Shown: positions 28,324 to 37,005, counted from the stretch's first letter. The stretch is 64,000 nt of DNA from an uncultured Prevotella sp. (GCA_946405145.1 CAMJGE010000009.1:1-64000); one strand, 5' to 3'. Numbers and translations: made by a program. Notes: generated from the letters alone by a model not told the origin.

Positions 28324-28662
28324 TTATTTGGGCCTCTTCTCTATAGGCAAATAGGCGAGGTTTATTATGCGAACTTCCATGTTGTAGCCACACCTTTTGT
28401 ACTCAAGAACTCCCATTTCTTGCAATGATTTGAGGAATGACATGACCGTTTTTCTGTCCCAATTCCATTTCTTGGCAAGATAATCATACGTAATTCCGAC
28501 AGGAACATTTATACCATTAGGGTGGATTTTACACCGCTCTATTTGAGCTTTATATAGCTCAAGAAACGCCTCAAATCTGGAGGTTCTATTAGGCAAAGAC
28601 TTTTCCAAGAACAGGAATAAGTTCGCATTTAATTTCGTAAAATATAAATCCTCTACTATCAT
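28324..28662 (-). CDS. Small winged-helix protein of the island
   Basis: 112 residues. The centre reads as a winged helix: GITYDYLAKKWNWDRKTVMSFLKSLQEMGVLEYKR (about 52-88), resembling the DNA-binding part of plasmid or phage replication-control proteins that occur beside DUF6633/DUF6291 genes in Bacteroidetes elements. No other domain. It is the last gene of the leftward row starting at 30106. A regulatory or replication role is inference; the family is not recognised. Confidence 0.65.
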   Translation of the reverse strand: MIVEDLYFTKLNANLFLFLEKSLPNRTSRFEAFLELYKAQIERCKIHPNGINVPVGITYDYLAKKWNWDRKTVMSFLKSLQEMGVLEYKRCGYNMEVRIINLAYLPIEKRPK

Positions 28663-28717
28663 TTGTTTTCTAATTCTTATGAAAATTTTAAGATAAGTGC
28701 CTTAAATATATCCTTGA

Positions 28718-29329
28718 TTATTTCTTCAGAAGTTGTAATAGGTTTTTCTCATATTCTGCCTTGATTCTTCTCATCTCTCGGTCATGTTCATCAATAATGT
28801 TTGTGCGCTCCTGAAGAAAACTTGACATACTTTTGATGATAGTTTGAGGATCGAAATAACTATAGAATCGTTCGTAGAAACCGGCCTTGAAATTGAACAA
28901 AAACAGCATCACTTCATCAGTTTTTAGATACTTGTATTTGCTCGCAATTGCTGTTGCTACTAATTTGATTTGTGCTTCACTTGCATCCTCCTTTAATCCA
29001 CAACAGACGCTAATATCTGCTATTTGCGGAACAAGCCAAATGGCAGATGCAAACCTTCCATACGTAACATCAAGCAACCTTAACCATGGTGAATCACCAT
29101 AAGTACATTGTTCGGGATCTTGACACAGAGATATCTGTCGTGATGGGGTATTGGCAATAGCAAAATCGTTAAAAGTGGGGTACTTCTGTATAAGTTTATT
29201 CACGCTTTTTGCATAGGACGGTTCATTCCGAAGTCGAACTAAATCCGGCGATAACTTTAGTAGCGGTGCTAAGTAGGTCCCGCTTTCTTTTTTCCTGTTT
29301 ATCAATTCTTGAGCTACTGTTGTTTCCAT
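28718..29329 (-). CDS. DUF6633-like protein
   Basis: 203-residue protein of a kind frequent in Bacteroidales mobile elements; the block MLFLFNFKAGFYERFYSYFDPQTII and the basic coiled C-terminus (HDREMRRIKAEYEK) fit the DUF6633 family from memory. Its function is not known. The gene overlaps the upstream DUF6291-like gene by 107 bases (29223-29329), which is long; both frames look genuine, as the DUF6633 match reaches into the second quarter of the protein, but its start could be later than shown. Part of the leftward row HTH-DUF6291-DUF6633-wHTH. Confidence 0.6.
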   Translation of the reverse strand: METTVAQELINRKKESGTYLAPLLKLSPDLVRLRNEPSYAKSVNKLIQKYPTFNDFAIANTPSRQISLCQDPEQCTYGDSPWLRLLDVTYGRFASAIWLVPQIADISVCCGLKEDASEAQIKLVATAIASKYKYLKTDEVMLFLFNFKAGFYERFYSYFDPQTIIKSMSSFLQERTNIIDEHDREMRRIKAEYEKNLLQLLKK

Positions 29330-29750
29330 TTGATTGCACTATTGATTGGTTAGACTCCATATTGATGTTGATAGCGTTAGCTATATCATCATTATTCTTA
29401 CTATTACTTTTCTCATTATTATTGTTACTTATGCATGCGTTCGCCTGCGACGGAATGCGATTGCTTGCGATGGTATCCGACCGTTGAGTCTCGCTTTGGG
29501 AAGAATATCTCCTGCGTGCATTCTCTCGATTCTTTTCGCATTTCTGTTCGAATTTTTTCTTGTCTCGGTCTCTTTGAGCCTTAAACATGTTGAATAACGC
29601 AAGCAATGATTTGTCATCAATCTTCGGTAACTCTCCAGTGGATCCATAGCAAAGAATGGATTTGAAAAGAACACCTGCAAGTTCGTCAGGAAGACACTTA
29701 ATAGCATCGTAACAATCCAAATGTATAATGATGCTTGCTACTTCTTCCAT
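29223..29750 (-). CDS. DUF6291-like replisome-type protein
   Basis: 175 residues. The N-terminal 85 residues (DCYDAIKCLPDELAGVLFKSILCYG, then ALFNMFKAQRDRDKKKFEQ) match the DUF6291 domain known from phage and element replisome-organiser-like proteins. The rest is an asparagine- and serine-rich linker (about 95-150, very biased) and a basic tail. It suggests that the element can, or once could, replicate or interact with a phage replisome. It follows the HTH gene after 2 bases and overlaps the DUF6633-like gene by 107 bases. Confidence 0.7.
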   Translation of the reverse strand: MEEVASIIIHLDCYDAIKCLPDELAGVLFKSILCYGSTGELPKIDDKSLLALFNMFKAQRDRDKKKFEQKCEKNRENARRRYSSQSETQRSDTIASNRIPSQANACISNNNNEKSNSKNNDDIANAININMESNQSIVQSNGNNSSSRIDKQEKRKRDLLSTATKVIAGFSSTSE

Positions 29751-29752
29751 GA

Positions 29753-30106
29753 CTATATTGTTTTGCGTCTTTTAATGAACTCAAGAGCTTCATGCTCCAG
29801 TTCTTCCTGGCTTTTACAATGACTTTGCTTCATCCAATCATCGATTTCAGACTGAAGGAATGCCAATGCCTTGTTAATCTTATGGTACGGAATCTGCTTG
29901 TTGGATACCCAGCCATAGACAGTTTGCTTGACAGGATGGGATGGAACGTAAGAACATAGTTCATCAATATCCATCCAATGAGGTAAGTTACTTGCTTGCT
30001 GTTTGTAGCGCAGACTCTGAACAGTCTCTTCTAAGTTCTCAACTTTTGCGATGAGATAGGACAATGCTCCTGGCATTTCCTCCAAACTTTTGACTTCTTT
30101 TGTCAT
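29753..30106 (-). CDS. Helix-turn-helix protein (excisionase-like)
   Basis: 117 residues: an N-terminal helical/coiled part (residues 1-40, IAKVENLEETVQSLRYKQQ) and a MerR/HTH_17-type domain near 42-95 (DIDELCSYVPSHPVKQTVYGWVSNKQIPYHKINKALAFLQSEIDDWM). Proteins of this kind act as recombination directionality factors or regulators in Bacteroides integrative elements. It heads the leftward row. An inverted repeat CTGAAAA/TTTTCAG about 20 bases before its start may be its operator. Confidence 0.75.
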   Translation of the reverse strand: MTKEVKSLEEMPGALSYLIAKVENLEETVQSLRYKQQASNLPHWMDIDELCSYVPSHPVKQTVYGWVSNKQIPYHKINKALAFLQSEIDDWMKQSHCKSQEELEHEALEFIKRRKTI

Positions 30107-30280
30107 AGTGTATTAAATTGTTATCTCTGAAAATTTAATTTTTCAGGTGCAAAATAACAGAAAAAAAAGAAATCGATAAGGAAATATTAGTAAAAAATAA
30201 AAATTTAACATTTCTCTTTAAAGAAAAGCCTCTAAATAAAGGGGTTCTGGAAAACTGACAATAAATAGAATGGTAAAAAA

Positions 30281-30309
30281 CAGCCCTCGAAAGAAACGTT
30301 CGAGGGCTG
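30281..30309 (-). terminator. Terminator of the integrase operon
   Basis: CAGCCCTCGAA (30281-30291) and TTCGAGGGCTG (30299-30309) form an 11-bp perfect stem with a 7-base loop, followed on the - strand by a T6 run. It lies 21 bases after the integrase stop. Confidence 0.85.
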
Positions 30310-30330
30310 AAAAACATAGGAAATCACAGA

Positions 30331-31602
30331 TTATTTCTTCGTTTTATCAGGATTCAAATCATCAATATAGATGGAATTTGCAGCTTTTACTTTGGCAGAA
30401 TCTACTATGTGGGTATAAATCTGTGTCGTTCGCACATTCTTATGTCCAAGCATTTTCTGAATGGTATAGAGCCCAGTCCCATTCTCTAATTGTAGTGTTG
30501 CAAAAGAATGGCGAAAGCAATGAAAGGTAATGTGCTTGGTAATGCCAGCAGCTTCAATCCATTCTTTGACGGGCCGATTAATCCAAGATGGATCCTGAAG
30601 TCCTTCAAAAACCAGCCTGTCAGGCTCGCGTCGTTCTCCACATAATTCATAAGCCTGATCAGAAATAGGGTGGTATTCAGGTACTACGGTCTTCTTCTGG
30701 ACCTTCACAATCTGCCAAGAATTATTAAGAAATTGTAGTCGGCCCCATGTTAATCCCTTGATATCGCAGTGGCGAAGACCAGTCATGATAGAGAAGAAAG
30801 ATGCCCTTCTGAGAATATCACTTTTACATGGTGTTTTAGCCAATCTTTTGACTTCCTCTAGATTGAGCACCTCGCGGAGTGCATCTTGGGCGGGAATGCC
30901 ATTTACCTTACTGCTGACATCAACAGTGAGATATTCGTCAATGAAAGCCTGTCTAACTCCTGCTTTTACGATGGCAAAATATGTGGAAGCCGTATTTTGC
31001 TTAATTTTCCCTTTCTTGTTTCCACCTTGGGGCGCAGCTAATAAGAACATTTTCAGGTCTTCAAGTAGTTTTACTGATATAGTCTTGAATGGTATAGGCT
31101 TGCCATGAGAATAAAGCTTTAGCAATTCAGCGACACGTTCCCAGTTAACTATAATAGAATCAGAACTATTGGGGTGTCGCTTATAGATGATTCCCTCAAA
31201 GTATTTTATGAAATCTTGCTCACCTCTCTCGTTCTGTGCAAGTATTTCTGCCTCCTTGTCTGTATAGATGATAGCACTATCGTACTCATGCTGGCGGAGT
31301 TTCCTCACCTCGTCAGCGTAGATACATGATTCTTGGTCCAGCTTGGAAGAGCATAGAATCACTCCGTTTACATCTCTCTTAGGACGATATTTATAATCTC
31401 CATCAGGTGTAATACCTATCACAGACGATTTGTCCCAAATAGGGGTACGTATAATTCGGTTTATTGATTCGATAACCCTTTTGCGTTTTGGATTACATGG
31501 GTCGTAAACAGGATATGCTTCAACAATCAGATACCATTCTTCCTTATATTCCGACTTGCGGAGCTTAACGGTCACTTTTGTGTTTAATAACTTCTTTCTC
31601 AT
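30331..31602 (-). CDS. Tyrosine recombinase (integrase) of the island
   Basis: 423-residue site-specific recombinase of the Bacteroidetes phage-integrase type. It has an N-terminal SAM-like arm/core-binding region (about 100-215) and a catalytic domain with the full set: Arg in TGLRHCDIKGL, His-x-x-Arg in HCFRHSFATL, His in LGHKNV and the nucleophile Tyr in TTQIYTH. It lies next to the dnaK junction and is the enzyme expected to have inserted the island in the dnaK 3' end. It is 11 bases after the two-HTH protein gene and is likely co-transcribed with it. Confidence 0.94.
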   Translation of the reverse strand: MRKKLLNTKVTVKLRKSEYKEEWYLIVEAYPVYDPCNPKRKRVIESINRIIRTPIWDKSSVIGITPDGDYKYRPKRDVNGVILCSSKLDQESCIYADEVRKLRQHEYDSAIIYTDKEAEILAQNERGEQDFIKYFEGIIYKRHPNSSDSIIVNWERVAELLKLYSHGKPIPFKTISVKLLEDLKMFLLAAPQGGNKKGKIKQNTASTYFAIVKAGVRQAFIDEYLTVDVSSKVNGIPAQDALREVLNLEEVKRLAKTPCKSDILRRASFFSIMTGLRHCDIKGLTWGRLQFLNNSWQIVKVQKKTVVPEYHPISDQAYELCGERREPDRLVFEGLQDPSWINRPVKEWIEAAGITKHITFHCFRHSFATLQLENGTGLYTIQKMLGHKNVRTTQIYTHIVDSAKVKAANSIYIDDLNPDKTKK

Positions 31603-31613
31603 ATTTTGTTTGT

Positions 31614-32168
31614 TTAAAGCGATTTATACAAGTTGTCGATTTCCTTTTTGGGTGCATAGACATAGTTCCCAATTTGTCGGGTAGGGATGGAATATTTTCT
31701 GATATGTGCCCAAACTGTGCTATCGTCTATCCTGAATTTCTTGGAGATTTCGCCGATAGTATAACAATTTTCTGGTTCCATGTCGTAGAGACGTGGTAGT
31801 AAATGCTCATCCTTGATGGGCTCTTCACGCAAAGGAACTATCATTTCCAACTGCTTGCGAGAAATGCGGGTGAGCCTTTCCCCAATATTTGTATAAGGTA
31901 GTCGGCCTTTGCGTATCAGACGATAGATGGTGTCCCTGCTGATGGCATACATGGCGACAGCCTCCTTCACACTGATAAAATCTCTTTCACTAGGAATGTG
32001 TTGAGCAATTAGGTTCAGTTGCTCTTCTTTGGCTTTTGCAGCCTTTCGTTTCTTGTAGGCAATGTCAGTACAATGTCTACAACAGTAGCGGGAATCTAAT
32101 GTCTTTGCGATAAAGGTGTTCCCACATACTTCACACTTGCGTTTGATTTGAAATTTAGCTTCTGGCAT
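31614..32168 (-). CDS. Zinc-ribbon protein with two helix-turn-helix domains
   Basis: 184 residues. N-terminal four-cysteine ribbon (CEVCGNTF...CCRHC, residues about 12-35), then two HTH_17/excisionase-type domains: FISVKEAVAMYAISRDTIYRLIRKGRLPY near 75-105 and YTIGEISKKFRIDDSTVWAHIRKYSIPTR near 135-165. The doubled HTH with a zinc ribbon beside an integrase is common in Bacteroidales elements, where it probably regulates integrase expression or assists excision. It is first in the integrase transcript. Three GTCGCA repeats overlap its promoter and may be its own binding sites. Confidence 0.8.
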   Translation of the reverse strand: MPEAKFQIKRKCEVCGNTFIAKTLDSRYCCRHCTDIAYKKRKAAKAKEEQLNLIAQHIPSERDFISVKEAVAMYAISRDTIYRLIRKGRLPYTNIGERLTRISRKQLEMIVPLREEPIKDEHLLPRLYDMEPENCYTIGEISKKFRIDDSTVWAHIRKYSIPTRQIGNYVYAPKKEIDNLYKSL

Positions 32169-32223
32169 AATTTAAAAATTTAAGTATGTATAAGTACTAA
32201 TTAGTATAAATAGGTTGCATCTT

Positions 32224-32258
32224 GTCGCAAAATTAGTCGCATTACATAAATGTCGCAA
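32224..32258 (-). promoter_or_regulatory. Promoter of the integrase operon with GTCGCA repeats
   Basis: On the - strand, TTG (32258-32256), 20 bases, TAATTTTG (32235-32228). GTCGCA occurs three times on the + strand at 32224, 32236 and 32252, two copies touching the -10 and -33 boxes, suggesting direct autoregulation. Confidence 0.7.
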
Positions 32259-32314
32259 AAATGGGATAAATAAAGGCATAATAAAGATATAACAAACATG
32301 AGGGCATGAAAAAC

Positions 32315-32349
32315 AAATAGCGTGTAACTCATTGAGCTACACGCTATTT
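32315..32349 (-). terminator. Island-borne terminator now used by dnaK
   Basis: AAATAGCGTGTA (32315-32326) pairs perfectly with TACACGCTATTT (32338-32349); the - strand continues GTTTTT. It lies 34 bases after the present dnaK stop and on the island side of the junction, so the element replaces the terminator it displaced. Confidence 0.8.
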
Positions 32350-32382
32350 CGTTGCGTTTTGTTATGTCTTTGCCTTTCGGTG

Positions 32383-32400
32383 TCATTTAACCTCCTCAAA
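32383..32400 (-). repeat. Right junction: replacement dnaK 3' end
   Basis: On the - strand it encodes F-E-E-V-K-stop with TTT, GTT, AAA and TGA where the displaced left copy has TTC, GTG, AAG and TAA. All changes are synonymous, so the element restores the DnaK C-terminus. The core shared with the left junction is 32390-32397. Confidence 0.8.
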
Positions 32401-34299
32401 GTCGGCGTCCTGGATATCCTCAGGTTTGGCACCGCCTTGCTGAGACTGCTGCTGACCGCCCTGATAAGTGTCGCCACCAGGCTGTCCTGCTGCTCCGCTC
32501 TGCTGGTACATCTGCTGTGAGGCAGTCTGCCAGGCGTTGTTCAGAGCTGTCATAGCTGTGTCGATGGCAGCCACGTCGCCAGACTTGTGAGCATCTTTCA
32601 GCTGCTGCAGAGCCTGCTCGATAGCTGGCTTGTGCTGTGCGGGGATCTTGTCGCCGAGCTCATTCAGCTGGTTCTCGGTCTGGAAGATCATAGAGTCAGC
32701 CTGATTCAGCTTATCCACGCGCTCGCGCTCCTTCTTATCGTTCTCTGCGTTCTGCTCAGCCTCTGCCTTCATGCGGTTGATCTCATCCTGTGACAGACCG
32801 CTGGAAGCCTCGATGCGGATAGCCTGCTCCTTACCAGTAGCCTTATCCTTGGCAGAAACCTTCAGGATACCGTTGGCATCGATGTCGAAGGTCACCTCGA
32901 TCTGTGGGATACCACGACGGGCAGGAGCGATACCGGTGAGGTTGAACTGACCGATACTCTTGTTCTGTGAAGCCATGGGGCGCTCACCCTGCAGCACATG
33001 GATCGTCACCTCTGTCTGATTGTCAGCTGCGGTAGAGAAGGTCTCGCTCTTCTTGCAAGGAATGGTTGTGTTAGCCTCGATCAGCTTGGTCATCACACCA
33101 CCCATGGTCTCGATACCCAGTGTCAGCGGAGTAACGTCGAGCAGTACGATGTCACCAACGCCACCCTCCTTGTTCAGGATAGCACCCTGGATAGAAGCAC
33201 CTACGGCCACCACCTCATCGGGGTTCACACCCTTTGAAGGCTCCTTGCCGAAGTAGTTCTTAACCAGTGTCTGCACAGCGGGGATACGGCTTGAACCACC
33301 TACGAGGATCACCTCATCGATGTCGGCTGTTGAGAGGTGTGCGTCAGCGATAGCCTTCTGACAAGGTGCCAGACAAGCTTGGATCAGGTCGTGAGCCAGC
33401 TGCTCGAACTTTGCACGTGTCAGTGTCTTCACCAGATGCTTAGGTACACCGCCTACAGGCATGATGTAAGGCAGGTTGATCTCTGTAGAGGTAGAAGACG
33501 ACAGCTCGATCTTAGCCTTCTCAGCAGCCTCCTTCAGGCGCTGCATAGCCATCGGATCGCTCTTCAGGTCTGCACCCTCGTCGTTCTTGAACTCCTGTAC
33601 CAGCCAGTCGATGATCACCTGGTCGAAGTCATCACCACCCAGGTGGGTATCACCATTGGTAGAGAGCACCTCAAACACACCACCACCGAACTCCAGGATA
33701 GAGATATCGAAGGTACCGCCACCGAGGTCGAATACAGCAATCTTCATATCCTTGTTAGCCTTGTCCACACCGTAAGCCAGAGCTGCGGCAGTAGGCTCGT
33801 TGACGATACGCTTCACATCGAGACCGGCAATCTGTCCAGCCTCCTTGGTAGCCTGACGCTGTGAGTCAGAGAAGTAGGCAGGCACTGTGATCACAGCCTC
33901 TGTCACCTCCTGTCCGAGATAGTCCTCGGCAGTCTTCTTCATCTTCTGCAGCACCATTGCAGAGATCTCCTGAGGCGTATATTTACGACCGTTGATATCT
34001 ACACGGGGATAGCCACCCTCGTTCACGACTGAATAAGGTACGCGGGCGATCTCTTTCTCGGTCTGCTGCCAATTCTCACCCATGAAACGCTTGATACTGT
34101 AAACCGTGTTCTTCGGGTTTGTGATGGCCTGACGCTTGGCAGGATCACCGATCTTTCTCTCACCGTTCTCTACAAAACCAACGACAGAAGGTGTAGTACG
34201 CTTACCCTCGCTGTTGGCGATTACTACTGGCTCGTTACCCTCGAATACGGCAACGCAGCTGTTGGTAGTTCCTAAATCAATTCCAATAATCTTTCCCAT
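32383..34299 (-). CDS. dnaK: Chaperone DnaK (Hsp70)
   Basis: 638-residue Hsp70, the cytoplasmic ATP-dependent folding chaperone. Start at 34299 ([21 protein letters not shown]); an in-frame ATG at 34359 adds an atypical 20-residue leader and is rejected, since the probable promoter lies at 34351-34365. Intact ATPase motifs ([31 protein letters not shown]), substrate-binding domain ([13 protein letters not shown]), and a glutamine/glycine-rich tail ending FEEVK. The last six codons, including the stop, were supplied by the integrated island. Divergent from the gene at 34485. Confidence 0.97.
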   Translation of the reverse strand: MGKIIGIDLGTTNSCVAVFEGNEPVVIANSEGKRTTPSVVGFVENGERKIGDPAKRQAITNPKNTVYSIKRFMGENWQQTEKEIARVPYSVVNEGGYPRVDINGRKYTPQEISAMVLQKMKKTAEDYLGQEVTEAVITVPAYFSDSQRQATKEAGQIAGLDVKRIVNEPTAAALAYGVDKANKDMKIAVFDLGGGTFDISILEFGGGVFEVLSTNGDTHLGGDDFDQVIIDWLVQEFKNDEGADLKSDPMAMQRLKEAAEKAKIELSSSTSTEINLPYIMPVGGVPKHLVKTLTRAKFEQLAHDLIQACLAPCQKAIADAHLSTADIDEVILVGGSSRIPAVQTLVKNYFGKEPSKGVNPDEVVAVGASIQGAILNKEGGVGDIVLLDVTPLTLGIETMGGVMTKLIEANTTIPCKKSETFSTAADNQTEVTIHVLQGERPMASQNKSIGQFNLTGIAPARRGIPQIEVTFDIDANGILKVSAKDKATGKEQAIRIEASSGLSQDEINRMKAEAEQNAENDKKERERVDKLNQADSMIFQTENQLNELGDKIPAQHKPAIEQALQQLKDAHKSGDVAAIDTAMTALNNAWQTASQQMYQQSGAAGQPGGDTYQGGQQQSQQGGAKPEDIQDADFEEVK

Positions 34300-34350
34300 A
34301 ATTACTATATTTTTATTTGTTATTAATTCAAAATTGTCAGAAACCCTTGT

Positions 34351-34365
34351 GCAAACCATGTGCCA
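34351..34365 (-). promoter_or_regulatory. Sigma-54-like -24/-12 promoter for dnaK
   Basis: The - strand reads TGGCACATGGTTTGC: GG and GC with 10 bases between, matching the TGGCAC-N5-TTGC consensus. It would start transcription about 40 bases before the ATG at 34299. The -24 part is also the left arm of an inverted repeat, TGCCAAAATG (34361-34370) with CATTTTGGCA (34403-34412). No good TAnnTTTG promoter is seen for dnaK (nearest CAATTTTG, badly spaced). Confidence 0.45.
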
Positions 34366-34420
34366 AAATGGCGAAATTCGGAAATTTTTCCGTCTGTCAC
34401 GTCATTTTGGCATAAATAAT

Positions 34421-34451
34421 TTGGGAGTTTTATGGAATTGTGCTATCTTTG
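34421..34451 (+). promoter_or_regulatory. Promoter of the secreted-protein gene
   Basis: TTG at 34421-34423, 20 bases, TATCTTTG at 34444-34451; start codon at 34485. Confidence 0.7.
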
Positions 34452-34484
34452 CACACAGAATAATATAAAAAACTGTCGATAGTC

Positions 34485-35879
34485 ATGAAAAGAACTCTTT
34501 TAACGACCTGTATGGCTTTTATCCTACTGGTGGCCTACGCTCAGGAAAACTCCTATATCGTGAAAACGCGGGGAGCCAAGCATAAAGCTGAGTTGGAGCA
34601 GGTAGAGGCAGAAGAACAGGAAGAAGAGACAGCAGTCGATTTTGTTGGTCAGAACTTCAAATTCTACAGTCTGTGCGACTGGCAGGAGGGGATGAAGTTC
34701 ATGGTGATTCCTGATGAGTTTGATATGGTGATGAAGACCTTCGTCGATGCAGAGACTGACAAGGGTGTGAGCTCTATGAAGCTGCGTCATAAGATCATGA
34801 TCTACAAAGGTCACGAGACAGACATAGATGGCCGTGATCATATCAATTTCCTTTGCCAGGATAACAATCGTATGTACTACTACGAGATCCCCAGCGGCTC
34901 TTTCGATGATTACTGTTTTGGCAAGTTGGGAGTTCCCACCTTGGCTTATCTGGGTGATGTGGATATCGCCCGTGAGAAGCTGGTAGGCAAGGAGCTCTAC
35001 ACGAAGACGCGCGAATACCGTGTCGATACCGAGGTTGAAGGCGATGGCTATAAGGATGTGCTGGTTGACAAGGACATGCAGGTGAAGGTGACAGCCGTTG
35101 GCGTTGGCACGCGCAGCTTCCCTGTGAAGATTATCGTCGAGGATAAGGATGGCAATGAGTTCTATCAGAATGTGGCTATCTCGAAGACCAACAGTGGCAT
35201 GCGCGACGAAGAGTTTGTCATGGATAAGACCAAGAATCTGTTTGCCAACTCCTTCGAACTGGTAGAGGATGTGATGAATATCAACAGCTTCAACTACCGT
35301 CAGTACCTGGGTAAGCTGATCCACACGAAGTTCCCCACCAAGATGCTGAATGAGTTCACTAAGAAGATACAGTCCATCCCTCGTCTGACGGAGTATCAGA
35401 TAGAGACCATCACCCCGCATAAGAACAGCGATAAGTTCACACTGAAGCTGAAGAACACCACCGTGGGCACCTATTTCTATATCGACATGCTGCTCGACGA
35501 GTTCCTGGCACAGGATCAGACGGAGTACTTCGGCTATCTCTTTGCCCTGGGTCCAGGTAAGAAGGTGGAGACCTCCGAGGGTAGTCGTGCGATGATCCGT
35601 GCAGGACACGTGGGGATTGGCTTCTCAGAGGATGAGACGATGATGGCAGCAGGTGAGCCCGATAGGGTGATACTGGGTGATAACGGCCGATACACCTGGG
35701 TGTATCAGCGCTCTAACAACAAGCTGTTGTTTGTAGATTTCGACGGCTCTGGCGTGGTGACAAAGACCTATACCAGGGATGGTGGCAAGCCAGGCGCAGG
35801 CACTGCCTCTGGTCGCAGAAGAGCCGCTCAGACCAACTCCAGTAAGATGAGTGTGGCCAGAGGCACACCATTGGAATAA
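34485..35879 (+). CDS. Secreted protein of unknown function with SmpA/BamE-like C-terminal domain
   Basis: 464 residues. A signal peptide (MKRTLLTTCMAFILLVAYAQ) is followed by a glutamate-rich linker (residues about 35-52) and a long mixed region without a family I recognise. Near 375-435 the pattern GHVGIGFSEDETMMAAGEPDRV...YTWVYQRSNNKLLFVDFDGSGVVT resembles the short repeat of SmpA/OmlA/BamE-type domains, where the start of the domain is G-x-s-x-x-e-v-x-x-x-x-G-x-P. The tail is basic and low in complexity. Likely periplasmic or outer-membrane-attached. Divergent from dnaK with its own promoter and followed by a terminator shared with recA. Confidence 0.75.
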   Translation: MKRTLLTTCMAFILLVAYAQENSYIVKTRGAKHKAELEQVEAEEQEEETAVDFVGQNFKFYSLCDWQEGMKFMVIPDEFDMVMKTFVDAETDKGVSSMKLRHKIMIYKGHETDIDGRDHINFLCQDNNRMYYYEIPSGSFDDYCFGKLGVPTLAYLGDVDIAREKLVGKELYTKTREYRVDTEVEGDGYKDVLVDKDMQVKVTAVGVGTRSFPVKIIVEDKDGNEFYQNVAISKTNSGMRDEEFVMDKTKNLFANSFELVEDVMNINSFNYRQYLGKLIHTKFPTKMLNEFTKKIQSIPRLTEYQIETITPHKNSDKFTLKLKNTTVGTYFYIDMLLDEFLAQDQTEYFGYLFALGPGKKVETSEGSRAMIRAGHVGIGFSEDETMMAAGEPDRVILGDNGRYTWVYQRSNNKLLFVDFDGSGVVTKTYTRDGGKPGAGTASGRRRAAQTNSSKMSVARGTPLE

Positions 35880-35895
35880 TCACGAAGAGAATCAT

Positions 35896-35934
35896 AAAAA
35901 ATCCCCAACCTCATCACGAGATTGGGGATTTTTT
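35896..35934. terminator. Bidirectional terminator between the secreted-protein gene and recA
   Basis: AAAAAATCCCCAA (35896-35908) pairs with TTGGGGATTTTTT (35922-35934), with an inner CTC/GAG; A- and T-runs make it work on both strands. Confidence 0.85.
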
Positions 35935-35949
35935 GGTATCGTACACTTC

Positions 35950-36978
35950 TTAAGCCTTGTCAGTGATGGCCTGCATGATCTTGGCCTCCAGCTCGTCACA
36001 GAGCTCAGGGTTATCCTGCAACAGGGCCTTGGTGGCATCCCTGCCTTGTGCCAATCTGGCATCTTCGTAAGAGAACCACGAACCGCTCTTCTTGATGATG
36101 TTATACTCTACACCCAGATCCACGATCTCGCCGACCTTCGAGATACCCTCACCGAAGGTAATCTCAAACTCAGCCTTGCGGAAGGGAGGTGCCACCTTGT
36201 TCTTCACCACCTTCACCTTCACCAGGTTACCGATCACGTTGTCACCATCCTTGATGGCCTGCGACTTACGGATGTCCAGACGTACCGAGGCATAGAACTT
36301 CAGGGCGTTACCACCCGTCGTCGTCTCAGGATTGCCGAACATCACACCGATCTTCTCTCTCAGCTGGTTGATGAAGATACAGGTGGTGTTGGTTTTCGAG
36401 ATGGTAGAGGTGAGCTTACGCAGCGCCTGACTCATCAGACGGGCCTGCAGTCCTACGGCAGAGTCACCCATATCACCCTCAATCTCCTTCTTCGGTGTCA
36501 GCGCAGCCACTGAGTCGATGACGATGATGTCGATGGCACTCGAACGGATCAGCTGGTCTGCGATCTCCAGAGCCTGCTCACCGTTGTCTGGCTGCGAGAT
36601 ATACAGGTTCTCGATATCCACACCCAACTTCTCTGCATAGAAACGGTCGAAGGCGTGCTCTGCATCGATGAAGGCAGCGATACCACCGGCCTTCTGACAC
36701 TCCGCCATCGCATGGATAGCCAGCGTGGTCTTACCCGACGACTCCGGACCGTAGATCTCGATGATACGTCCCTTGGGGTAACCACCCACACCAAGGGCAG
36801 CATTCAGTCCGATGCTACCTGTGGGGATCACTTCCACATTCTCGATTTTCTCTTCACCCATACGCATGATGGAGCCCTTACCGAAATCCTTTTCGATCTT
36901 CGACATGGCAGCCTGCAGCGCCTTCATCTTCTCCTGTTGTGCAGTCATCTGCTCTGCACTCTCTTCTTTCTTCGCCAT
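35950..36978 (-). CDS. recA: Recombinase RecA
   Basis: 342-residue strand-exchange protein and SOS co-protease. Walker [10 protein letters not shown] near 75, Walker [11 protein letters not shown] near 150, the L2 loop region [24 protein letters not shown] near 210-235, and the usual acidic C-terminus. The N-terminus carries a short alanine/glutamine-rich extension ([17 protein letters not shown]). It follows the carboxynorspermidine synthase gene after only 27 bases and may share its transcript. No inteins or defects. Confidence 0.97.
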   Translation of the reverse strand: MAKKEESAEQMTAQQEKMKALQAAMSKIEKDFGKGSIMRMGEEKIENVEVIPTGSIGLNAALGVGGYPKGRIIEIYGPESSGKTTLAIHAMAECQKAGGIAAFIDAEHAFDRFYAEKLGVDIENLYISQPDNGEQALEIADQLIRSSAIDIIVIDSVAALTPKKEIEGDMGDSAVGLQARLMSQALRKLTSTISKTNTTCIFINQLREKIGVMFGNPETTTGGNALKFYASVRLDIRKSQAIKDGDNVIGNLVKVKVVKNKVAPPFRKAEFEITFGEGISKVGEIVDLGVEYNIIKKSGSWFSYEDARLAQGRDATKALLQDNPELCDELEAKIMQAITDKA

Positions 36979-37005
36979 AGCTTTTAGAAATTTAAGCGTT
37001 AATAA

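Larger units (their letters stand above)
14589..32397. mobile_element. Integrative defence island inserted in the 3' end of dnaK (about 17.8 kb)
   Basis: Both ends contain the end of dnaK on the - strand: TTC GAG GAG GTG AAG TAA at the left (14599 to 14582) and TTT GAG GAG GTT AAA TGA at the right (32400 to 32383). The shared core is ACCTCCTC on the + strand (14589-14596 and 32390-32397). The left copy has no dnaK body upstream (an in-frame TAA precedes it), while the right copy completes dnaK. The tyrosine recombinase and HTH genes lie at the right end, next to the junction, as expected for an integrative element. Contents: AbiE toxin-antitoxin, WYL regulator, ATPase pair, type I RM, CBASS, then DUF6633, DUF6291, HTH and integrase. 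Base composition is visibly AT-richer than the flanks. No conjugation, mobilisation or virion genes are seen. Confidence 0.85.

Noticed and set aside
34300..34359. Upstream ATG for dnaK
   Set aside because: It adds 20 residues not found in DnaK and would start inside the probable promoter; [14 protein letters not shown] at 34299 is the conserved start.
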